A DNA stretch of 64,000 nucleotides from Borrelia turcica IST7 (GCF_003606285.1 NZ_CP028884.1:1-64000), one strand, 5' to 3'; shown: positions 39,064 to 48,750, numbered from the stretch's first letter. The notes: a model not told the origin generated them from the sequence alone. Translations and numbers: made by a program.

Positions 39064-39826
39064 TTAAATCCCTATCAATGCTATATTGCATTTTCATTTT
39101 TTCTAATTTTTTAACTATTTTATCTCTAACAATAACATGAAGATTTTCTTTCTCATCATTTTTTAAAATAGACACATCTATTAAAGAATGAACATGAACA
39201 TATACAGATAATCCCGAATTAAATATAAAATTTTTAATAAAGACTTTATGCGTATTAAGCAAAGTCACAGGTATAATTGAAGAATTTGTTCTTAAAGCTA
39301 AGTTCATAGCACCTCTCTTAAATTTCCCAACCTCACCATCTCGACTCCTAGTTCCTTCAGGAAAAATTCCAATAAGTCGCCCTTCCTTAATAACTTCAAG
39401 AGCCCTCCTCTGGGCATTAGCAGAAGATTTTATACTACTCCTATTTACAGGAATGGCTCCTATGGAAATTAAGATTAAATTAAGAAAAGGAATATTAAAA
39501 AGTGATCTCTTAGCAACTACTGCAAAGGGTTGCATGAATATATAAATTAAAAAAATAGGATCCATTGCACCAACATGATTTCCCATAATCACTACACTAC
39601 CCTTACCAGACAAACAAGCATCATTGTCTCTAGTAACAACAACCTTAACATCAGCAAGCCATAAGCTAATATTAATACCAAATCTCATTAATATAAAACT
39701 AAATTTTACAAAATAACTTTCAAATTTAAAAATTTTAAAAATCAAATATACTGGAAACAAAACAGTAAAAACCAAAAAAAAGAAAAGAACATTAATATAA
39801 GTAACAATATTTCTTAATACTCTCAT
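39050..39826 (-). CDS. plsC: 1-acyl-sn-glycerol-3-phosphate acyltransferase
   Basis: The 258-residue membrane enzyme makes phosphatidic acid. The NHVGAMD motif (HxxxxD catalytic dyad) and FPEGTRSRDG (glycerol-phosphate binding) are intact. Two hydrophobic segments lie at about 10-50. Its 5' end lies 5 nt after the stop of the large lipoprotein gene. Length is normal for PlsC. It corresponds in order to BB0037. Confidence 0.92.
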   Translation of the reverse strand: MRVLRNIVTYINVLFFFLVFTVLFPVYLIFKIFKFESYFVKFSFILMRFGINISLWLADVKVVVTRDNDACLSGKGSVVIMGNHVGAMDPIFLIYIFMQPFAVVAKRSLFNIPFLNLILISIGAIPVNRSSIKSSANAQRRALEVIKEGRLIGIFPEGTRSRDGEVGKFKRGAMNLALRTNSSIIPVTLLNTHKVFIKNFIFNSGLSVYVHVHSLIDVSILKNDEKENLHVIVRDKIVKKLEKMKMQYSIDRDLNEDK

Positions 39827-39831
39827 AAAAA

Positions 39832-41286
39832 CTAATCCAATTTTTCTATTCTCTCAAGCTTCAATTTCTGTCCTTTAACCAAACTTACTTCATCTTTCAA
39901 AATTTTAACAGGATTAAGAATAATTGTAGAAAATTTTTGCTTCTGTACTACTCTCTCGCTATATTCAACAATAAAAGATTCTCTCATCCTAGCATCACCC
40001 ATACTAACTTCATACTCAAGAATTAAATTATTTTTTAAACTAAAAACATTAAAAATTCCATAATAAATATTATCTTCAATAATATAAGTAAGATTAGGAT
40101 AAGAAAAATCATAAATAATATCCTTATACACATAATTACCATTTGGAATAAAAAAGTTCTTTTCATTACTATTTTCTTCCAAGATGGAATCATCAAATCG
40201 TTTAAAAATGCCTGAGAATCCATACTTATCATAAGCATTTGTTCCAGTATCAACTTTTACCTCAATATTATCACCATCAATGATTTTTATCCAAAAATTA
40301 TAAACTATTAAATCTGAAAAAATAGATTTGGTACTAATATTAAGAGTATTATAAGCCGGCTTTGACATATACTCAATATGTGCTATTTCTTGATAATTTT
40401 TCTTAAAAATACTAATTTCATTAAAATGTCTATTAAACGATAAAAATAAAACATCATCAAGACTCGACTTTCCCAACCTTTGATATGTACCACTGTCATA
40501 CCAAACACCATATAAAAACTTATATACTCCTTCTTTGGTCAAATCCTTTAAAGTTTTATAAACATTACTATCCATCCGTCTGACCTTCTCACTCGCAGAT
40601 AAAGGATAATACCTTCTCTGCAAGTGAGAATATTCATATACTTCAACTCGGCTAACTATTATATCTTCACCCTGCTTGTCATATCTTTCTAAAGAAATAG
40701 AATAACTTTCTCTAGATTGCTTATCATCATAAGCTAAGGATCTATCATACTTATTTATAATAATACTTCCATTCACTTTATGAAAAAATATAGGTCTGTA
40801 TGACGAAACATCATTAGCAATCGCTTTTTGAAAAACATATAAAACAGTCTCTTCATTGAAAAATCCTTGTACAACTATGTCAAAATCATAATCACCAGTA
40901 ATATCCTCAAGATACATGTTGTAAGATTTTTTAGAATCAATATCTACCTGCTCTTTAAAAAGAACTATAGCCTCTTGAGTTTTTGGATCAAAACCAATAA
41001 TAAACAGATAAGATTTAAGATCTGAAAAATCCTGTGCTAAAACTACTTGTTCAAAATAAACATCTAAATTTAAATTTTCCTGTTGAACTGAAAGAATCTT
41101 ATAACCCTTAAGGTCAATAAGTGACCCAAAAACATCTTCTCCATTATTTCCACTTGAAACACTCACATCAGAATAATTTATTTCGCTAGATTCTTTTATA
41201 CCCTTATTGAAAACAATAAAATCTTTATTTTCCTTAACACAAGAAAACAAAATAAAGACGAAAGATAAAATTAATTTAAAACGCAT
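39832..41286 (-). CDS. Large lipoprotein, unknown function
   Basis: The 484-residue lipoprotein has a short signal (about 1-15) and lipobox LFSC (Cys16). The mature chain is rich in Tyr, Asp and Ser with many beta-type strands, including recurring blocks such as [25 protein letters not shown] and [14 protein letters not shown] recognise no catalytic motif. It is probably on the periplasmic face of a membrane. It is cotranscribed with plsC (5-nt gap) and possibly with the upstream chaperone gene (50-nt gap). It corresponds in order to BB0038. Confidence 0.75.
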   Translation of the reverse strand: MRFKLILSFVFILFSCVKENKDFIVFNKGIKESSEINYSDVSVSSGNNGEDVFGSLIDLKGYKILSVQQENLNLDVYFEQVVLAQDFSDLKSYLFIIGFDPKTQEAIVLFKEQVDIDSKKSYNMYLEDITGDYDFDIVVQGFFNEETVLYVFQKAIANDVSSYRPIFFHKVNGSIIINKYDRSLAYDDKQSRESYSISLERYDKQGEDIIVSRVEVYEYSHLQRRYYPLSASEKVRRMDSNVYKTLKDLTKEGVYKFLYGVWYDSGTYQRLGKSSLDDVLFLSFNRHFNEISIFKKNYQEIAHIEYMSKPAYNTLNISTKSIFSDLIVYNFWIKIIDGDNIEVKVDTGTNAYDKYGFSGIFKRFDDSILEENSNEKNFFIPNGNYVYKDIIYDFSYPNLTYIIEDNIYYGIFNVFSLKNNLILEYEVSMGDARMRESFIVEYSERVVQKQKFSTIILNPVKILKDEVSLVKGQKLKLERIEKLD

Positions 41287-41336
41287 ACCATATGATTTTT
41301 ATCTATAAATTCTATTCATACCAACTACTAATTTTT

Positions 41337-42845
41337 TTAATTAAAATTCTGCAAAGCAAAAAATGCTTCATTAAAATTTTCTTCAAAGTCACCTTTATTT
41401 AACATAGAATCTATCACTAGCCTACTATTTGCCTGATAAAGGTTATCAAGAATACTATCTTCTTTAATCACATCATTAGACTCAATAGAATAGCTACCAC
41501 CTGAGTTTAAAGAAAATACATAAACTTTACGATCTGCTAAAAAAGGCTTAGACCAATGATTTTCTTTTAAGGCAAAAATGATATCATAAAAATCTTTACT
41601 ATTTTTAAAACCAGACAACTCCTCTCCTAAAGTACTAGGATAAATACTCATATTGTAAGCAAGATTGACAATATCCTTCTTCAATGACAACTTACTTTTT
41701 CTAAGAGTTTTCTGTACTCCATCAGTATTCATTTCATCAATAATTTTATTAAGCTTATTTTCAAGAAAAGTCTCAATAATGCTTGGTTCATAAGTTTCCA
41801 CATAGTTTCTAGCCACACTAATATCATGTCCTGAATTTTTATCAAAATCATAAATATTACTCAATACTTTATATATCTCATACTCATTCCCATTTTTAGT
41901 TTTAATAGGCTTAGAAATTTCATTCACTTTCAAAGAAAAAATTACCCCCACATCTTCCTTTCTCTCAAGAGCAAGCTCAAAATCAAAATAATATTTCTTA
42001 GAAGAAGCAACTCCCTTAAAATTAGTAATATCCTCAGAATAAAATTTAGCAATCTCCTCAAAAGGAGTACTCTTAGACAATTTTTCATAAGCATCATTTG
42101 CATCACCTAAATTCTTAAAACGAATAGATGCAACTTCAATACTTTTAAATAAACCCAAAGCTCTCTCAGCATAAGAAATTACTTCATCTTGTGGAAAATC
42201 TTGATATGAGAGTGAAACATATGAAATACTTCTTCTAACCTTACTCATATCCTTAATTGCATTAGGAAGAGAATCTGCAAATATAAAGCTACTGTTCAAT
42301 AAAATCTGAATGTTAGAAGAAAGTAAGTCTTCCACTGCTTCGTTATGAATCTTGTATTTCTGATAATCAGAAACTTTGTTATATCTCTTAGGACTAAAAT
42401 TACCAGCAGAGTCTAGATATACAGGAGAATTCATTAAATTTTTATTTAACATATTTTTTGAAACATAAAAGTTATTAGCTTTTGCTAAATCAAGGAAAGC
42501 AATATCTTCCATATGCTTAACAAAAGCCAAGTTCCAAATAGCATACTCCATGTCAGAATTATTTTTATTTTGCATTAATCTAGAATAAAGATTTGAATAA
42601 TAATTAACATATTTAGCAAATTTATTATTCTTTTCATAATAAATTGGTTGTCCCTTATAAGTACCAAATCTTAACCCAGATGAATCAGAACTATCAAACA
42701 AACCAGGCATCAAAGGTGCAATGATAAATCCAAACACAATTAATATAAGGGCTAAAAGACCCCAAATACCAACCCTCTTATCATTAGAATCAAAAGAATC
42801 AACCCTAGGCACTTCTTCTCTTATCTGTTTTACTCTCTTCCGCAT
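41337..42845 (-). CDS. SurA/PpiD-like membrane-anchored periplasmic protein
   Basis: The 502-residue protein has a basic N-terminus (KRVKQIREE) and one transmembrane helix (about 27-50). A SurA-N-like helical region follows (about 85-200: AFVKHMEDIAFLDLAKANNFYVSKNMLNK), then a parvulin-like block (VASIRFKNLGDANDAYEKLSKSTPFEEIAKFYSED to EYEIYKVL, about 238-335). Parvulin catalytic residues are not obvious, so it may chaperone exported proteins without isomerase activity. It is divergent from cheR, with a 167-bp shared upstream region. It corresponds in order to BB0039. Confidence 0.78.
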   Translation of the reverse strand: MRKRVKQIREEVPRVDSFDSNDKRVGIWGLLALILIVFGFIIAPLMPGLFDSSDSSGLRFGTYKGQPIYYEKNNKFAKYVNYYSNLYSRLMQNKNNSDMEYAIWNLAFVKHMEDIAFLDLAKANNFYVSKNMLNKNLMNSPVYLDSAGNFSPKRYNKVSDYQKYKIHNEAVEDLLSSNIQILLNSSFIFADSLPNAIKDMSKVRRSISYVSLSYQDFPQDEVISYAERALGLFKSIEVASIRFKNLGDANDAYEKLSKSTPFEEIAKFYSEDITNFKGVASSKKYYFDFELALERKEDVGVIFSLKVNEISKPIKTKNGNEYEIYKVLSNIYDFDKNSGHDISVARNYVETYEPSIIETFLENKLNKIIDEMNTDGVQKTLRKSKLSLKKDIVNLAYNMSIYPSTLGEELSGFKNSKDFYDIIFALKENHWSKPFLADRKVYVFSLNSGGSYSIESNDVIKEDSILDNLYQANSRLVIDSMLNKGDFEENFNEAFFALQNFN

Positions 42846-43012
42846 AAAAACAACCTTAAAAATTTAAATAATATAACATTTTAAGTATTAAAATAGCATA
42901 ATTAAAGCATTATTTCAATTGAAATATTTATATTAAGAACTATTTTTTAAATATAAGTAAAAATGATTAATGGTTTAATGCTCTTTAACTGTTCAACAAT
43001 GTACAGGAAGTT

Positions 43013-43855
43013 ATGGAAAGTAATAATTTCACTATTCACATAAAACCAAACGAACTTAATAGACTCATAAAAATAGTTTACAATAATTTTGGTATTAATC
43101 TTAGTGAGAAAAAAAAATTATTGATTGAAAGTCGACTATCATCAACAATTAAAGCAAAAAATTTTAGCAATTTCACAGAATATATTAACTACTTAGAAAA
43201 TAATACAAGCCAAATATCCTTAATAGAGTTAGTGGATAAAATATCAACAAATCATACTTATTTTTTTAGAGAACCTAATCATTTTGAATTTCTTGAAAAA
43301 AAACTTTTACCCAAAATGATTAATCAAATGTCACAATCGGGAGAAAAAGAAATTCGTATATGGTCAGCTGGATGTTCAAGTGGAGAAGAGCCTTATACAA
43401 TTGCGATGATAATAAATGAACACATAAGTAATAATAAAATCCACTTAAATACAAAAATATTAGCAACCGATATTTCAATTACTGTTTTAAAAGAAGCAAG
43501 TAAAGGAATTTATCCAGGGGATCGCGTAAAAACACTGCCTAAACATTTAAAACTTAAATATTTAAATCAACTTAAAAATGACAAATTCGAAGTCAAGGAT
43601 ACACTTAAAAGAATGGTTCAATTTAAAAAATTGAACTTAATGGATGAATATTTTCCATTCAAGAAAAAATTTGATTTAATTTTCTGTAGAAATGTAATGA
43701 TTTATTTTGATGAAGAAACTAGAAATTTACTTGCTGAAAAATTTAATAAATGTTTAAAGGATGAATGTTATTTGCTCATCGGTCATTCAGAAACAATTAG
43801 AGGAAATAAAAATTTTGAATATATCATGCCTGCAACATATAAAAAATCAAACTAA
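43013..43855 (+). CDS. cheR: Chemotaxis protein methyltransferase
   Basis: The 280-residue enzyme methylates glutamates of chemoreceptors using SAM. An N-terminal helical CheR_N domain (about 10-65) is followed by the Rossmann fold with IWSAGCSSGEEPYTIAM (motif I) and the FCRNVMIYFD motif. STNHTYFFREPNHF is the family block before it. AGGAAG lies just upstream of the ATG. A terminator follows. It corresponds to cheR1 (BB0040) by order. Confidence 0.94.
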   Translation: MESNNFTIHIKPNELNRLIKIVYNNFGINLSEKKKLLIESRLSSTIKAKNFSNFTEYINYLENNTSQISLIELVDKISTNHTYFFREPNHFEFLEKKLLPKMINQMSQSGEKEIRIWSAGCSSGEEPYTIAMIINEHISNNKIHLNTKILATDISITVLKEASKGIYPGDRVKTLPKHLKLKYLNQLKNDKFEVKDTLKRMVQFKKLNLMDEYFPFKKKFDLIFCRNVMIYFDEETRNLLAEKFNKCLKDECYLLIGHSETIRGNKNFEYIMPATYKKSN

Positions 43856-43890
43856 TACAAGGCATATTTATTTACCTTGTATCTTTTTAT
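43855..43890 (+). terminator. Terminator of cheR
   Basis: ATACAAGG (43855-43862) and CCTTGTAT (43875-43882) form a perfect 8-bp stem with a 12-nt loop, followed by CTTTTTATT. The next, convergent gene ends inside the loop (43868). Confidence 0.7.
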
Positions 43891-44200
43891 TCAAATAAAT
43901 AAGTTCTTCAATAAGATTTTTCTCACTCAATAAACCCATAATGCAGTTTTGAATATTGAATATAGTCAATGATAAATATACATTTTTTACAAATTTGTCA
44001 TCACTCATAAATTCTGCTTGTGAAACATTAACATTATTAATTAAATTCTCAATTTCACTAAGTTCGTATTCAATATCATCAAAATTTCCTTTCTTAATCT
44101 CTTTTAAAATTTTATAAAGCCTATTCCTTATGTTACTAACCTTATCTAAAATTAACATAAATTTATCATCAATATACCTATTTAATTCATCACTTGTCAT
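43868..44200 (-). CDS. Small conserved hypothetical protein
   Basis: The 110-residue protein is acidic and predicted to be almost entirely helical, with heptad-like leucine and isoleucine spacing (SNIRNRLYKILKEI, ELSEIENLIN). It has no signal peptide. It follows phoU by 10 nt on the same strand, so it may act in the same operon. I recognise no family. Its last codons sit inside the cheR terminator. It corresponds in order to BB0041. Confidence 0.65.
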   Translation of the reverse strand: MTSDELNRYIDDKFMLILDKVSNIRNRLYKILKEIKKGNFDDIEYELSEIENLINNVNVSQAEFMSDDKFVKNVYLSLTIFNIQNCIMGLLSEKNLIEELIYLNKKIQGK

Positions 44201-44210
44201 ATAGTCTCCT

Positions 44211-44882
44211 TTAGGTTAAATTTACTTTTTCTCCTATTTTAACAAAGTAAAGCAACTCACCTATTGTAGCAACATGGTCTCCTACTCTTTCTAAAAAACT
44301 ATTTAAAAATAATATATTCAAAAGATAATCCAAATTTTCTGGATTATTTTTCATAGCATCAATTACAATAGTTTTTTGTTTGGAAAATAATTTATCTATA
44401 ACATTATCGTACTTTACTATCTTAAGTATTTTAGTAAAATCTCCATCAAAGTAAGCGTCAAAAATATTTGAAAGCATATCTTTCGCTGTATCTGCCATTT
44501 CTCTTAAAGGTTTAAGATAAAGGTCAACAGAACAAAAATCTGCTGCATTAGACTCTAAAAGAAGTACAACCTTTACAATTTTAGTAGAATGATCTGCAAT
44601 ACGTTCAAGAGAGCTTATTATTTTAATAATTGCTAAAATTTCTCTAAGCTCAGTAGCCACAGGATGTTCAGTAGCAATGATTCTTCCGCATAAATCCTCA
44701 ATATCATATTGATAATCATCTATTATTTTTTCATCCTCATTAATGATTTTTTTAGCCAAATTTTTGTCTCTAGACTCTAAAGCTATTAAAGAATCTTCTA
44801 TTATCTTAAGTACACATTCTTTCATATCCCAAAGATAATCTTTTATCACCTCAAGTTGTTTAGTAAGTTTGCGTCTAATCAT
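44211..44882 (-). CDS. phoU: PhoU-type phosphate signalling protein
   Basis: The 223-residue helical protein has two PhoU repeats (three-helix bundles). Signature acidic metal-binding stretches are IINEDEKIIDDYQYDIED in repeat 1 and FLERVGDHVATIGE in repeat 2; SSLERIADHSTKI is the matching block of repeat 1. It normally restrains the Pst phosphate uptake system; pst genes are encoded elsewhere in Borrelia. TTAGGAGG precedes the ATG. Confidence 0.93.
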   Translation of the reverse strand: MIRRKLTKQLEVIKDYLWDMKECVLKIIEDSLIALESRDKNLAKKIINEDEKIIDDYQYDIEDLCGRIIATEHPVATELREILAIIKIISSLERIADHSTKIVKVVLLLESNAADFCSVDLYLKPLREMADTAKDMLSNIFDAYFDGDFTKILKIVKYDNVIDKLFSKQKTIVIDAMKNNPENLDYLLNILFLNSFLERVGDHVATIGELLYFVKIGEKVNLT

Positions 44883-44893
44883 ACCAAATCCTC

Positions 44894-45919
44894 CTAAAAA
44901 AACCTTTTTAAAAACAAATATCTTAACCTAGAAATCTCATAATAATTACTAAAAGGATAGTCATCAATAACCCTCTTATAATAATCAAGAGCCTTTAGAA
45001 AATCTCTATGTTTGCTCTCAGTCTCATATAGTCTACCCAATAAATAATTATATCTATCTGGAAAGCTTGAGTTTGAGTATTTTGGGAAATACAGAGAGCT
45101 CAAATTTAAAAAAAATTCATACTCACCACTCAGCAACAAAAACTCAAGAATATCAAGATAAACATTTTCACTAAAATCAATATTATTCTCTATTAAGAAC
45201 CTAGTATCTTTTAATACACTTTCTACCTTATTTAACTTAATTCCAAGACTAATAAGATTTAAAAAAATCTGATTAAAGTGCTTATCTCTTAAGCTTAAGT
45301 AATTTTCATAAGAATTTAAATAATCTCCATTTTTATAATAAAGATCAGCCTTTAACAAAGTATACTCACTCTCATTAAAATTATAGCTATTAAGCAATTC
45401 AATTGCACCCCTATAATCATTAATATAAGATAAATTTAAAGCTCTCCTAATAATCTCCTTAAAATTTAAGCCAGAATTTTTATCTTTTAGTCCAACGCTT
45501 TTATCATCTTGAGTATGTTCACTTAACTCATTTTCATCTAACTTATTATGCACTTCTTTTTGAGTAATTTTCAAAATTACATTTTTAGTAAATTCCCTAG
45601 AATTCTTTACATTTTGATAACTAAAAGTTAATATAATATTCCCCACTTTCTTTGAAGTTTGAAAAGTAAAAGTAGCTCCATTCTGATAAGATTCTCCTAA
45701 AAGTCTAATAAAAGAATTATTTTTAGGACTCTTTATATAAATCCAAGCCTCGTCCTTAAAAAAAAAATTAAATTTTGAATTAGTTTTTACTAAAAATTCT
45801 CTCTCTTCGCTACTAAAATCAAGCTCATAAGTACTATAACTATTCTCAGAAGCAAACGAATATGCTACATTTACAACAAGACATAAAATATTAAAATAAA
45901 TAAAATAATATTTATTCAC
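44894..45919 (-). CDS. Exported TPR-containing protein
   Basis: The 341-residue protein has a signal peptide (about 1-23, VAYSFAS). A beta-rich N-terminal half (about 24-130, with FTFQTSKKVGNIILTFSYQ) is followed by TPR-like helix pairs in the C-terminal half (about 165-335: YRGAIELLNSYN, ALDYYKRVIDDYPFSNYYEISRL). The last residues match a tol-pal/YbgF-type repeat pattern. The likely role is periplasmic scaffolding. It overlaps the upstream small membrane protein by 4 nt. It corresponds in order to BB0043. Confidence 0.75.
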   Translation of the reverse strand: MNKYYFIYFNILCLVVNVAYSFASENSYSTYELDFSSEEREFLVKTNSKFNFFFKDEAWIYIKSPKNNSFIRLLGESYQNGATFTFQTSKKVGNIILTFSYQNVKNSREFTKNVILKITQKEVHNKLDENELSEHTQDDKSVGLKDKNSGLNFKEIIRRALNLSYINDYRGAIELLNSYNFNESEYTLLKADLYYKNGDYLNSYENYLSLRDKHFNQIFLNLISLGIKLNKVESVLKDTRFLIENNIDFSENVYLDILEFLLLSGEYEFFLNLSSLYFPKYSNSSFPDRYNYLLGRLYETESKHRDFLKALDYYKRVIDDYPFSNYYEISRLRYLFLKRFF

Positions 45920-46302
45920 TTATAATTTTCCAAAATTCTATCAATCAATATCTCATTTTGCTTTTCTAAATCAATATTAAATAAATTTTCTGATTTTACC
46001 CATAGTTCCTTAAGCAGTTTATCATTAATTGGCTGATGTTTAGTTAAACTATCTTCTAGTTCACTGCTAGGCAGATGAGGTTTAGGAAAGAAAAAATCAT
46101 TCATATTGAGATTAGAATTTAAATCAAAATAAAAATCTTCTACATTAATTAATTTTAACTTCTTATTTAAATCCTCTTCTGTACTTTTGCGAGTATTTCT
46201 AATTATGTTACTTGAATAAAGATAGGTAATAAAAGCAATAATAATCGATAAAAATATTAAAATTAAAAAATATTTTTGAAAATAAAACTTTTTCTCTCTC
46301 AT
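45916..46302 (-). CDS. Small membrane-anchored hypothetical protein
   Basis: The protein of about 128 residues has an N-terminal basic patch and one transmembrane helix (about 10-30), followed by a hydrophilic periplasmic tail rich in Leu, Glu and Asn. ATG 46302 is chosen because AAGGGAA lies 4-5 nt upstream; an in-frame start seven codons earlier is possible. It is coupled to the TPR gene by a 4-nt overlap and is divergent from rnhB. Function unknown. It corresponds in order to BB0044. Confidence 0.7.
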   Translation of the reverse strand: MREKKFYFQKYFLILIFLSIIIAFITYLYSSNIIRNTRKSTEEDLNKKLKLINVEDFYFDLNSNLNMNDFFFPKPHLPSSELEDSLTKHQPINDKLLKELWVKSENLFNIDLEKQNEILIDRILENYK

Positions 46303-46341
46303 AAAATTCCCTTGATTACGCAATAAATTATATATTAAATA

Positions 46342-46370
46342 TTACACTTTCTCTATTAGAATAATATAAT
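46342..46370 (+). promoter_or_regulatory. Promoter of rnhB, leaderless
   Basis: TTACAC (46342-46347), 17 bp, TATAAT (46365-46370). The ATG at 46376 is just 5 nt past the -10 box, so it should coincide with the transcription start. An in-frame TTG lies inside the -10 box and cannot be the start. Confidence 0.75.
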
Positions 46371-46375
46371 TGATT

Positions 46376-46921
46376 ATGATTTGTGGAATTGATGAAGTTG
46401 GAAGAGGATGCATTTTTGGGCCCGTCTTAAGTGCAGCAGTTATTTTTAAAGGGAGACCTACTTTTTTAAATGAATTAGACGATTCAAAAAAACTTAAAAA
46501 AGAAAAAAGAGAATATTTATCTTCATTAATACTTAAAAATTCATACTATGCCTTTGCAGAAGTATCTAATGATATTATTGACAAAATTAATATTCACAAT
46601 GCTTCTCTTCTTGCTATGCAACTTGCATATGAAAAACTCAATATTGACTGTGATTTAGTTCTTGTGGATGGAAAATTCATTCCAACAATAAAAGCTAAAA
46701 AAATTCAAGCAATAATCAAGGGAGACTCTATTATTAATGAAATAAAAGCAGCCTCAATTATCGCAAAAGTACAAAGAGATAAATTAATGAATGAGTATGA
46801 TAAAATTTATCCTCTTTACTCCTTAAAAACCAACAAAGGATATCCAACTCAAGCACATAAAGATGCAATAAAAGAACATGGAATCCTAAGCCTTCACAGA
46901 AAAAGTTTTAAACTTATTTAA
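46376..46921 (+). CDS. rnhB: Ribonuclease HII
   Basis: The protein of about 181 residues degrades RNA in RNA-DNA hybrids and removes misincorporated ribonucleotides. The N-terminal GIDEVGRGCIFGPV carries the catalytic Asp-Glu pair. DSKKLKKEKRE, LVDGKF and IAKVQRDKLMNEYDKIYP complete the active site. Length is slightly short but normal. The ATG at 46376 sits on the predicted transcription start. It ends 8 nt before the convergent PUR-domain gene. Confidence 0.94.
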   Translation: MICGIDEVGRGCIFGPVLSAAVIFKGRPTFLNELDDSKKLKKEKREYLSSLILKNSYYAFAEVSNDIIDKINIHNASLLAMQLAYEKLNIDCDLVLVDGKFIPTIKAKKIQAIIKGDSIINEIKAASIIAKVQRDKLMNEYDKIYPLYSLKTNKGYPTQAHKDAIKEHGILSLHRKSFKLI

Positions 46922-46929
46922 ATAAATTT

Positions 46930-47292
46930 TTAATAATCTCTATTTCTAGATCTTCCTGAATAGTGATAATTTTTATCAAAATTAGAATTATCTCTCCTAG
47001 ATCCTTCATTATGAGGCTCAAAATCATTATGCCTTGTCTCTCCTGTAGCATAATTTCCAGAATTCTTTTTCTTAATTACAGAAATTGCTCTTAATAAACT
47101 TGATTCAAATTCTTTTATATTTTCCTCATAAATAAAAACTGAATGTCTTTCAAAATCTCCACTAGCATTTCTCTTACTTTCAACAATATTTAAAAAATAA
47201 TCACCTTTCCTATTTTCTTTAACATTAAAAAAATAAGTCCTCTCAGAATTTGTAAATAACTTATCAGAATATATTTCCCCTCGCTCGCCCAT
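46930..47292 (-). CDS. bpuR: PUR-domain nucleic-acid-binding regulator BpuR
   Basis: The protein of about 120 residues has a single PUR repeat (about 5-75: [33 protein letters not shown]) and a basic, disordered tail with Arg, Asn, Ser and Gly (GRSRNRDY). In B. burgdorferi the orthologue (BB0047) binds DNA and RNA and modulates erp expression. The start is ATG 47292, preceded by TGGAGG; GTG 47304 is four codons earlier and lacks a site. It is the only gene between rnhB and tRNA-Gly. Confidence 0.9.
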   Translation of the reverse strand: MGERGEIYSDKLFTNSERTYFFNVKENRKGDYFLNIVESKRNASGDFERHSVFIYEENIKEFESSLLRAISVIKKKNSGNYATGETRHNDFEPHNEGSRRDNSNFDKNYHYSGRSRNRDY

Positions 47293-47398
47293 TAATTCCT
47301 CCACTCAAAAAGCATTTATATTATTGACTTTCATAAAAGTTAACATAATTGTACTTATTAAGAAAAAAAAATACTAGATAAACTTAATAATAAATTAA

Positions 47399-47427
47399 TT
47401 GACATAAAATACATTTTTTTATAAAAT
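47399..47427 (+). promoter_or_regulatory. Promoter of tRNA-Gly
   Basis: A perfect TTGACA (47399-47404), 17-bp spacer and TAAAAT (47422-47427). Transcription should start about 47434, 10 nt before the mature tRNA. Confidence 0.75.
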
Positions 47428-47443
47428 CAGATTTGATATTAAT

Positions 47444-47515
47444 GCGTCCTTCGTATAATGGCTATTACCTTAGCCTTCCAAGCTAATGATGTCGGTTCGA
47501 TTCCGATAGGACGCT
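47444..47515 (+). tRNA. tRNA-Gly (TCC)
   Basis: This is a 72-nt cloverleaf. The acceptor arm GCGTCCT pairs with AGGACGC, and the discriminator is T (as is usual for tRNA-Gly). The anticodon stem TTAGC/GCTAA encloses the loop CTTCCAA, giving anticodon TCC, which reads GGA and GGG. The T-loop is GGTTCGATTCC. CCA is not encoded. It converges on the tmRNA gene 27 nt away. Confidence 0.95.
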
Positions 47516-47542
47516 TATTTAATGTTTACTCATTACTCATTA

Positions 47543-47900
47543 TGGAGATGGCGGGATTTGAACCCGCGTCCTAAAAATAATATCATAAGTGTCTACAAGC
47601 TTAGCCAGTGTTTTACTTAGTAAAGAGATGGAAACGCTAGCAAACCACCAAATTACTTACAAGTTAAGAAGTCCCTAAAAATGAACTTGAAACATTTTTA
47701 AGCAAGCTTTGATGTTTTTAAAGAGTATAAGCTAAATCTCAAAGCAAAATTCAACAAAACTCTCTGCTAATTTAAGCAGCCATTACAAGATTTGAACTTG
47801 TAAAGTTATTATTTTTTGCATTTATTAAAGAAGTTTTAAGAGATTCACTCTGCCTGCAACTTACGCTATCTAACTTCTTAGTCAAATCCAAAACATCCCC
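47543..47900 (-). ncRNA. ssrA: Transfer-messenger RNA (tmRNA)
   Basis: This is a 358-nt one-piece tmRNA. The 5' end GGGGATG (47900-47894) pairs with CATCTCC near the 3' end, with one G-U; the discriminator is A, and CCA is added post-transcriptionally. The T arm has the usual GGTTTGAATCCC-like sequence. The resume codon GCA is at 47819-47817, and the tag reads AKNNNFTSSNLVMAA, stopping at TAA (47774-47772); this is the known Borrelia tag. An apparent 66-codon open frame across this region (47972-47772) is a by-product, not a gene. The SmpB partner is at 34248. Confidence 0.97.
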
Positions 47901-47918
47901 TAAGTACTTTAAACTAAA

Positions 47919-47947
47919 ATTATAATATAAATACATCAAAAAAGCAA
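47919..47947 (-). promoter_or_regulatory. Promoter of tmRNA
   Basis: On the minus strand, TTGCTT (47947-47942), 17 bp and TATAAT (47924-47919) lie 19 nt upstream of the mature 5' end. The precursor leader of about 12 nt would be trimmed by RNase P. Confidence 0.65.
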
Positions 47948-48023
47948 AATAATACAATTTGAAAAACAACATATAAAGTTTTATAATAATATTAAATGTA
48001 ATAAATGAGATAATGAGGGTCTT

Positions 48024-48701
48024 TTGAGTAACGAAGCTTTATGGTTTATTATGTTAATCTGTACTTATTCAATTTTAATTGTTATATACAAATTTTTTGG
48101 GAAAAAAGGATTGTTCGTATGGGTCTCGTCTTCTGTGGCTATTGCAAACATTCAAGTTTTAAAGCAAATTACAATATTTGGATTTAACGCCACTCTTGGT
48201 AATATTATTTATGCGTCAACCTACATTGCAACCGATATTTTATCGGAATTTTACGGCCGTCATGTTTCAAAAAAAGCAGTTTATATCGGTTTCATAAGTT
48301 TCATAGCTTTCGCTTTCAACACAAATATTCAACTTTATTTTTCACCAAACAAATATGATATACATTTCAACAGCTTACAAAATATTTTTTCTTCAATCCC
48401 AATTTTACTAGTCGCGTCGATAATTGCATATATAATATCTCAGCTAAATGACATATATCTATACCAACTCATTAAAAATAAATTTCCCAAATTCCTCTTC
48501 ATAAGAAGTAATGGATCAACATTAGTAAGTGAACTAATAGATACAATAGTATTTGTGAGTATTGCAACATATTTCAATGTATTTCCAAAAGAAGTTTATT
48601 TTGATATAGTGCTTTCCACATATGTCATTAAAGCATTTGCTGGGCTTTTAGGTACTCCGTTTATTTATACCGCAAAACTTATATCACAGCAAAAAAAATA
48701 A
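48024..48701 (+). CDS. Queuosine precursor transporter family (DUF165/YhhQ/VUT)
   Basis: The 225-residue membrane protein has six hydrophobic helices. The family landmarks are clear: TLGNIIYASTYIATDILSEFYGRHVSKKAVYIGF (about residues 53-88) and SNGSTLVSELIDTIVFVSIATYF near 160-185. The family imports preQ0 or preQ1 for queuosine. queA is present in this window and no preQ synthesis genes are, so precursor import makes sense. A TTG start (48024) is chosen with GAGGGT upstream; no in-frame ATG occurs before the second helix. It corresponds in order to the tmRNA-udg interval. Confidence 0.85.
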   Translation: MSNEALWFIMLICTYSILIVIYKFFGKKGLFVWVSSSVAIANIQVLKQITIFGFNATLGNIIYASTYIATDILSEFYGRHVSKKAVYIGFISFIAFAFNTNIQLYFSPNKYDIHFNSLQNIFSSIPILLVASIIAYIISQLNDIYLYQLIKNKFPKFLFIRSNGSTLVSELIDTIVFVSIATYFNVFPKEVYFDIVLSTYVIKAFAGLLGTPFIYTAKLISQQKK

Positions 48702-48721
48702 TATGAGAGCAGTTAATTAAC

Positions 48722-48750
48722 TTAACTATTAATGGCTAATTTGATATAAT
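48722..48750 (+). promoter_or_regulatory. Promoter of the second DUF165 paralogue
   Basis: TTAACT (48722-48727), 17 bp and TATAAT (48745-48750). The ATG at 48760 is 9 nt past the -10 box, so the leader would be about 3 nt. Confidence 0.6.

Noticed and set aside
47772..47972. A 66-codon minus-strand open frame ending in the peptide AKNNNFTSSNLVMAA
   Set aside because: It overlaps tmRNA; the last 15 codons are the proteolysis tag and the rest is tmRNA structure and promoter sequence.
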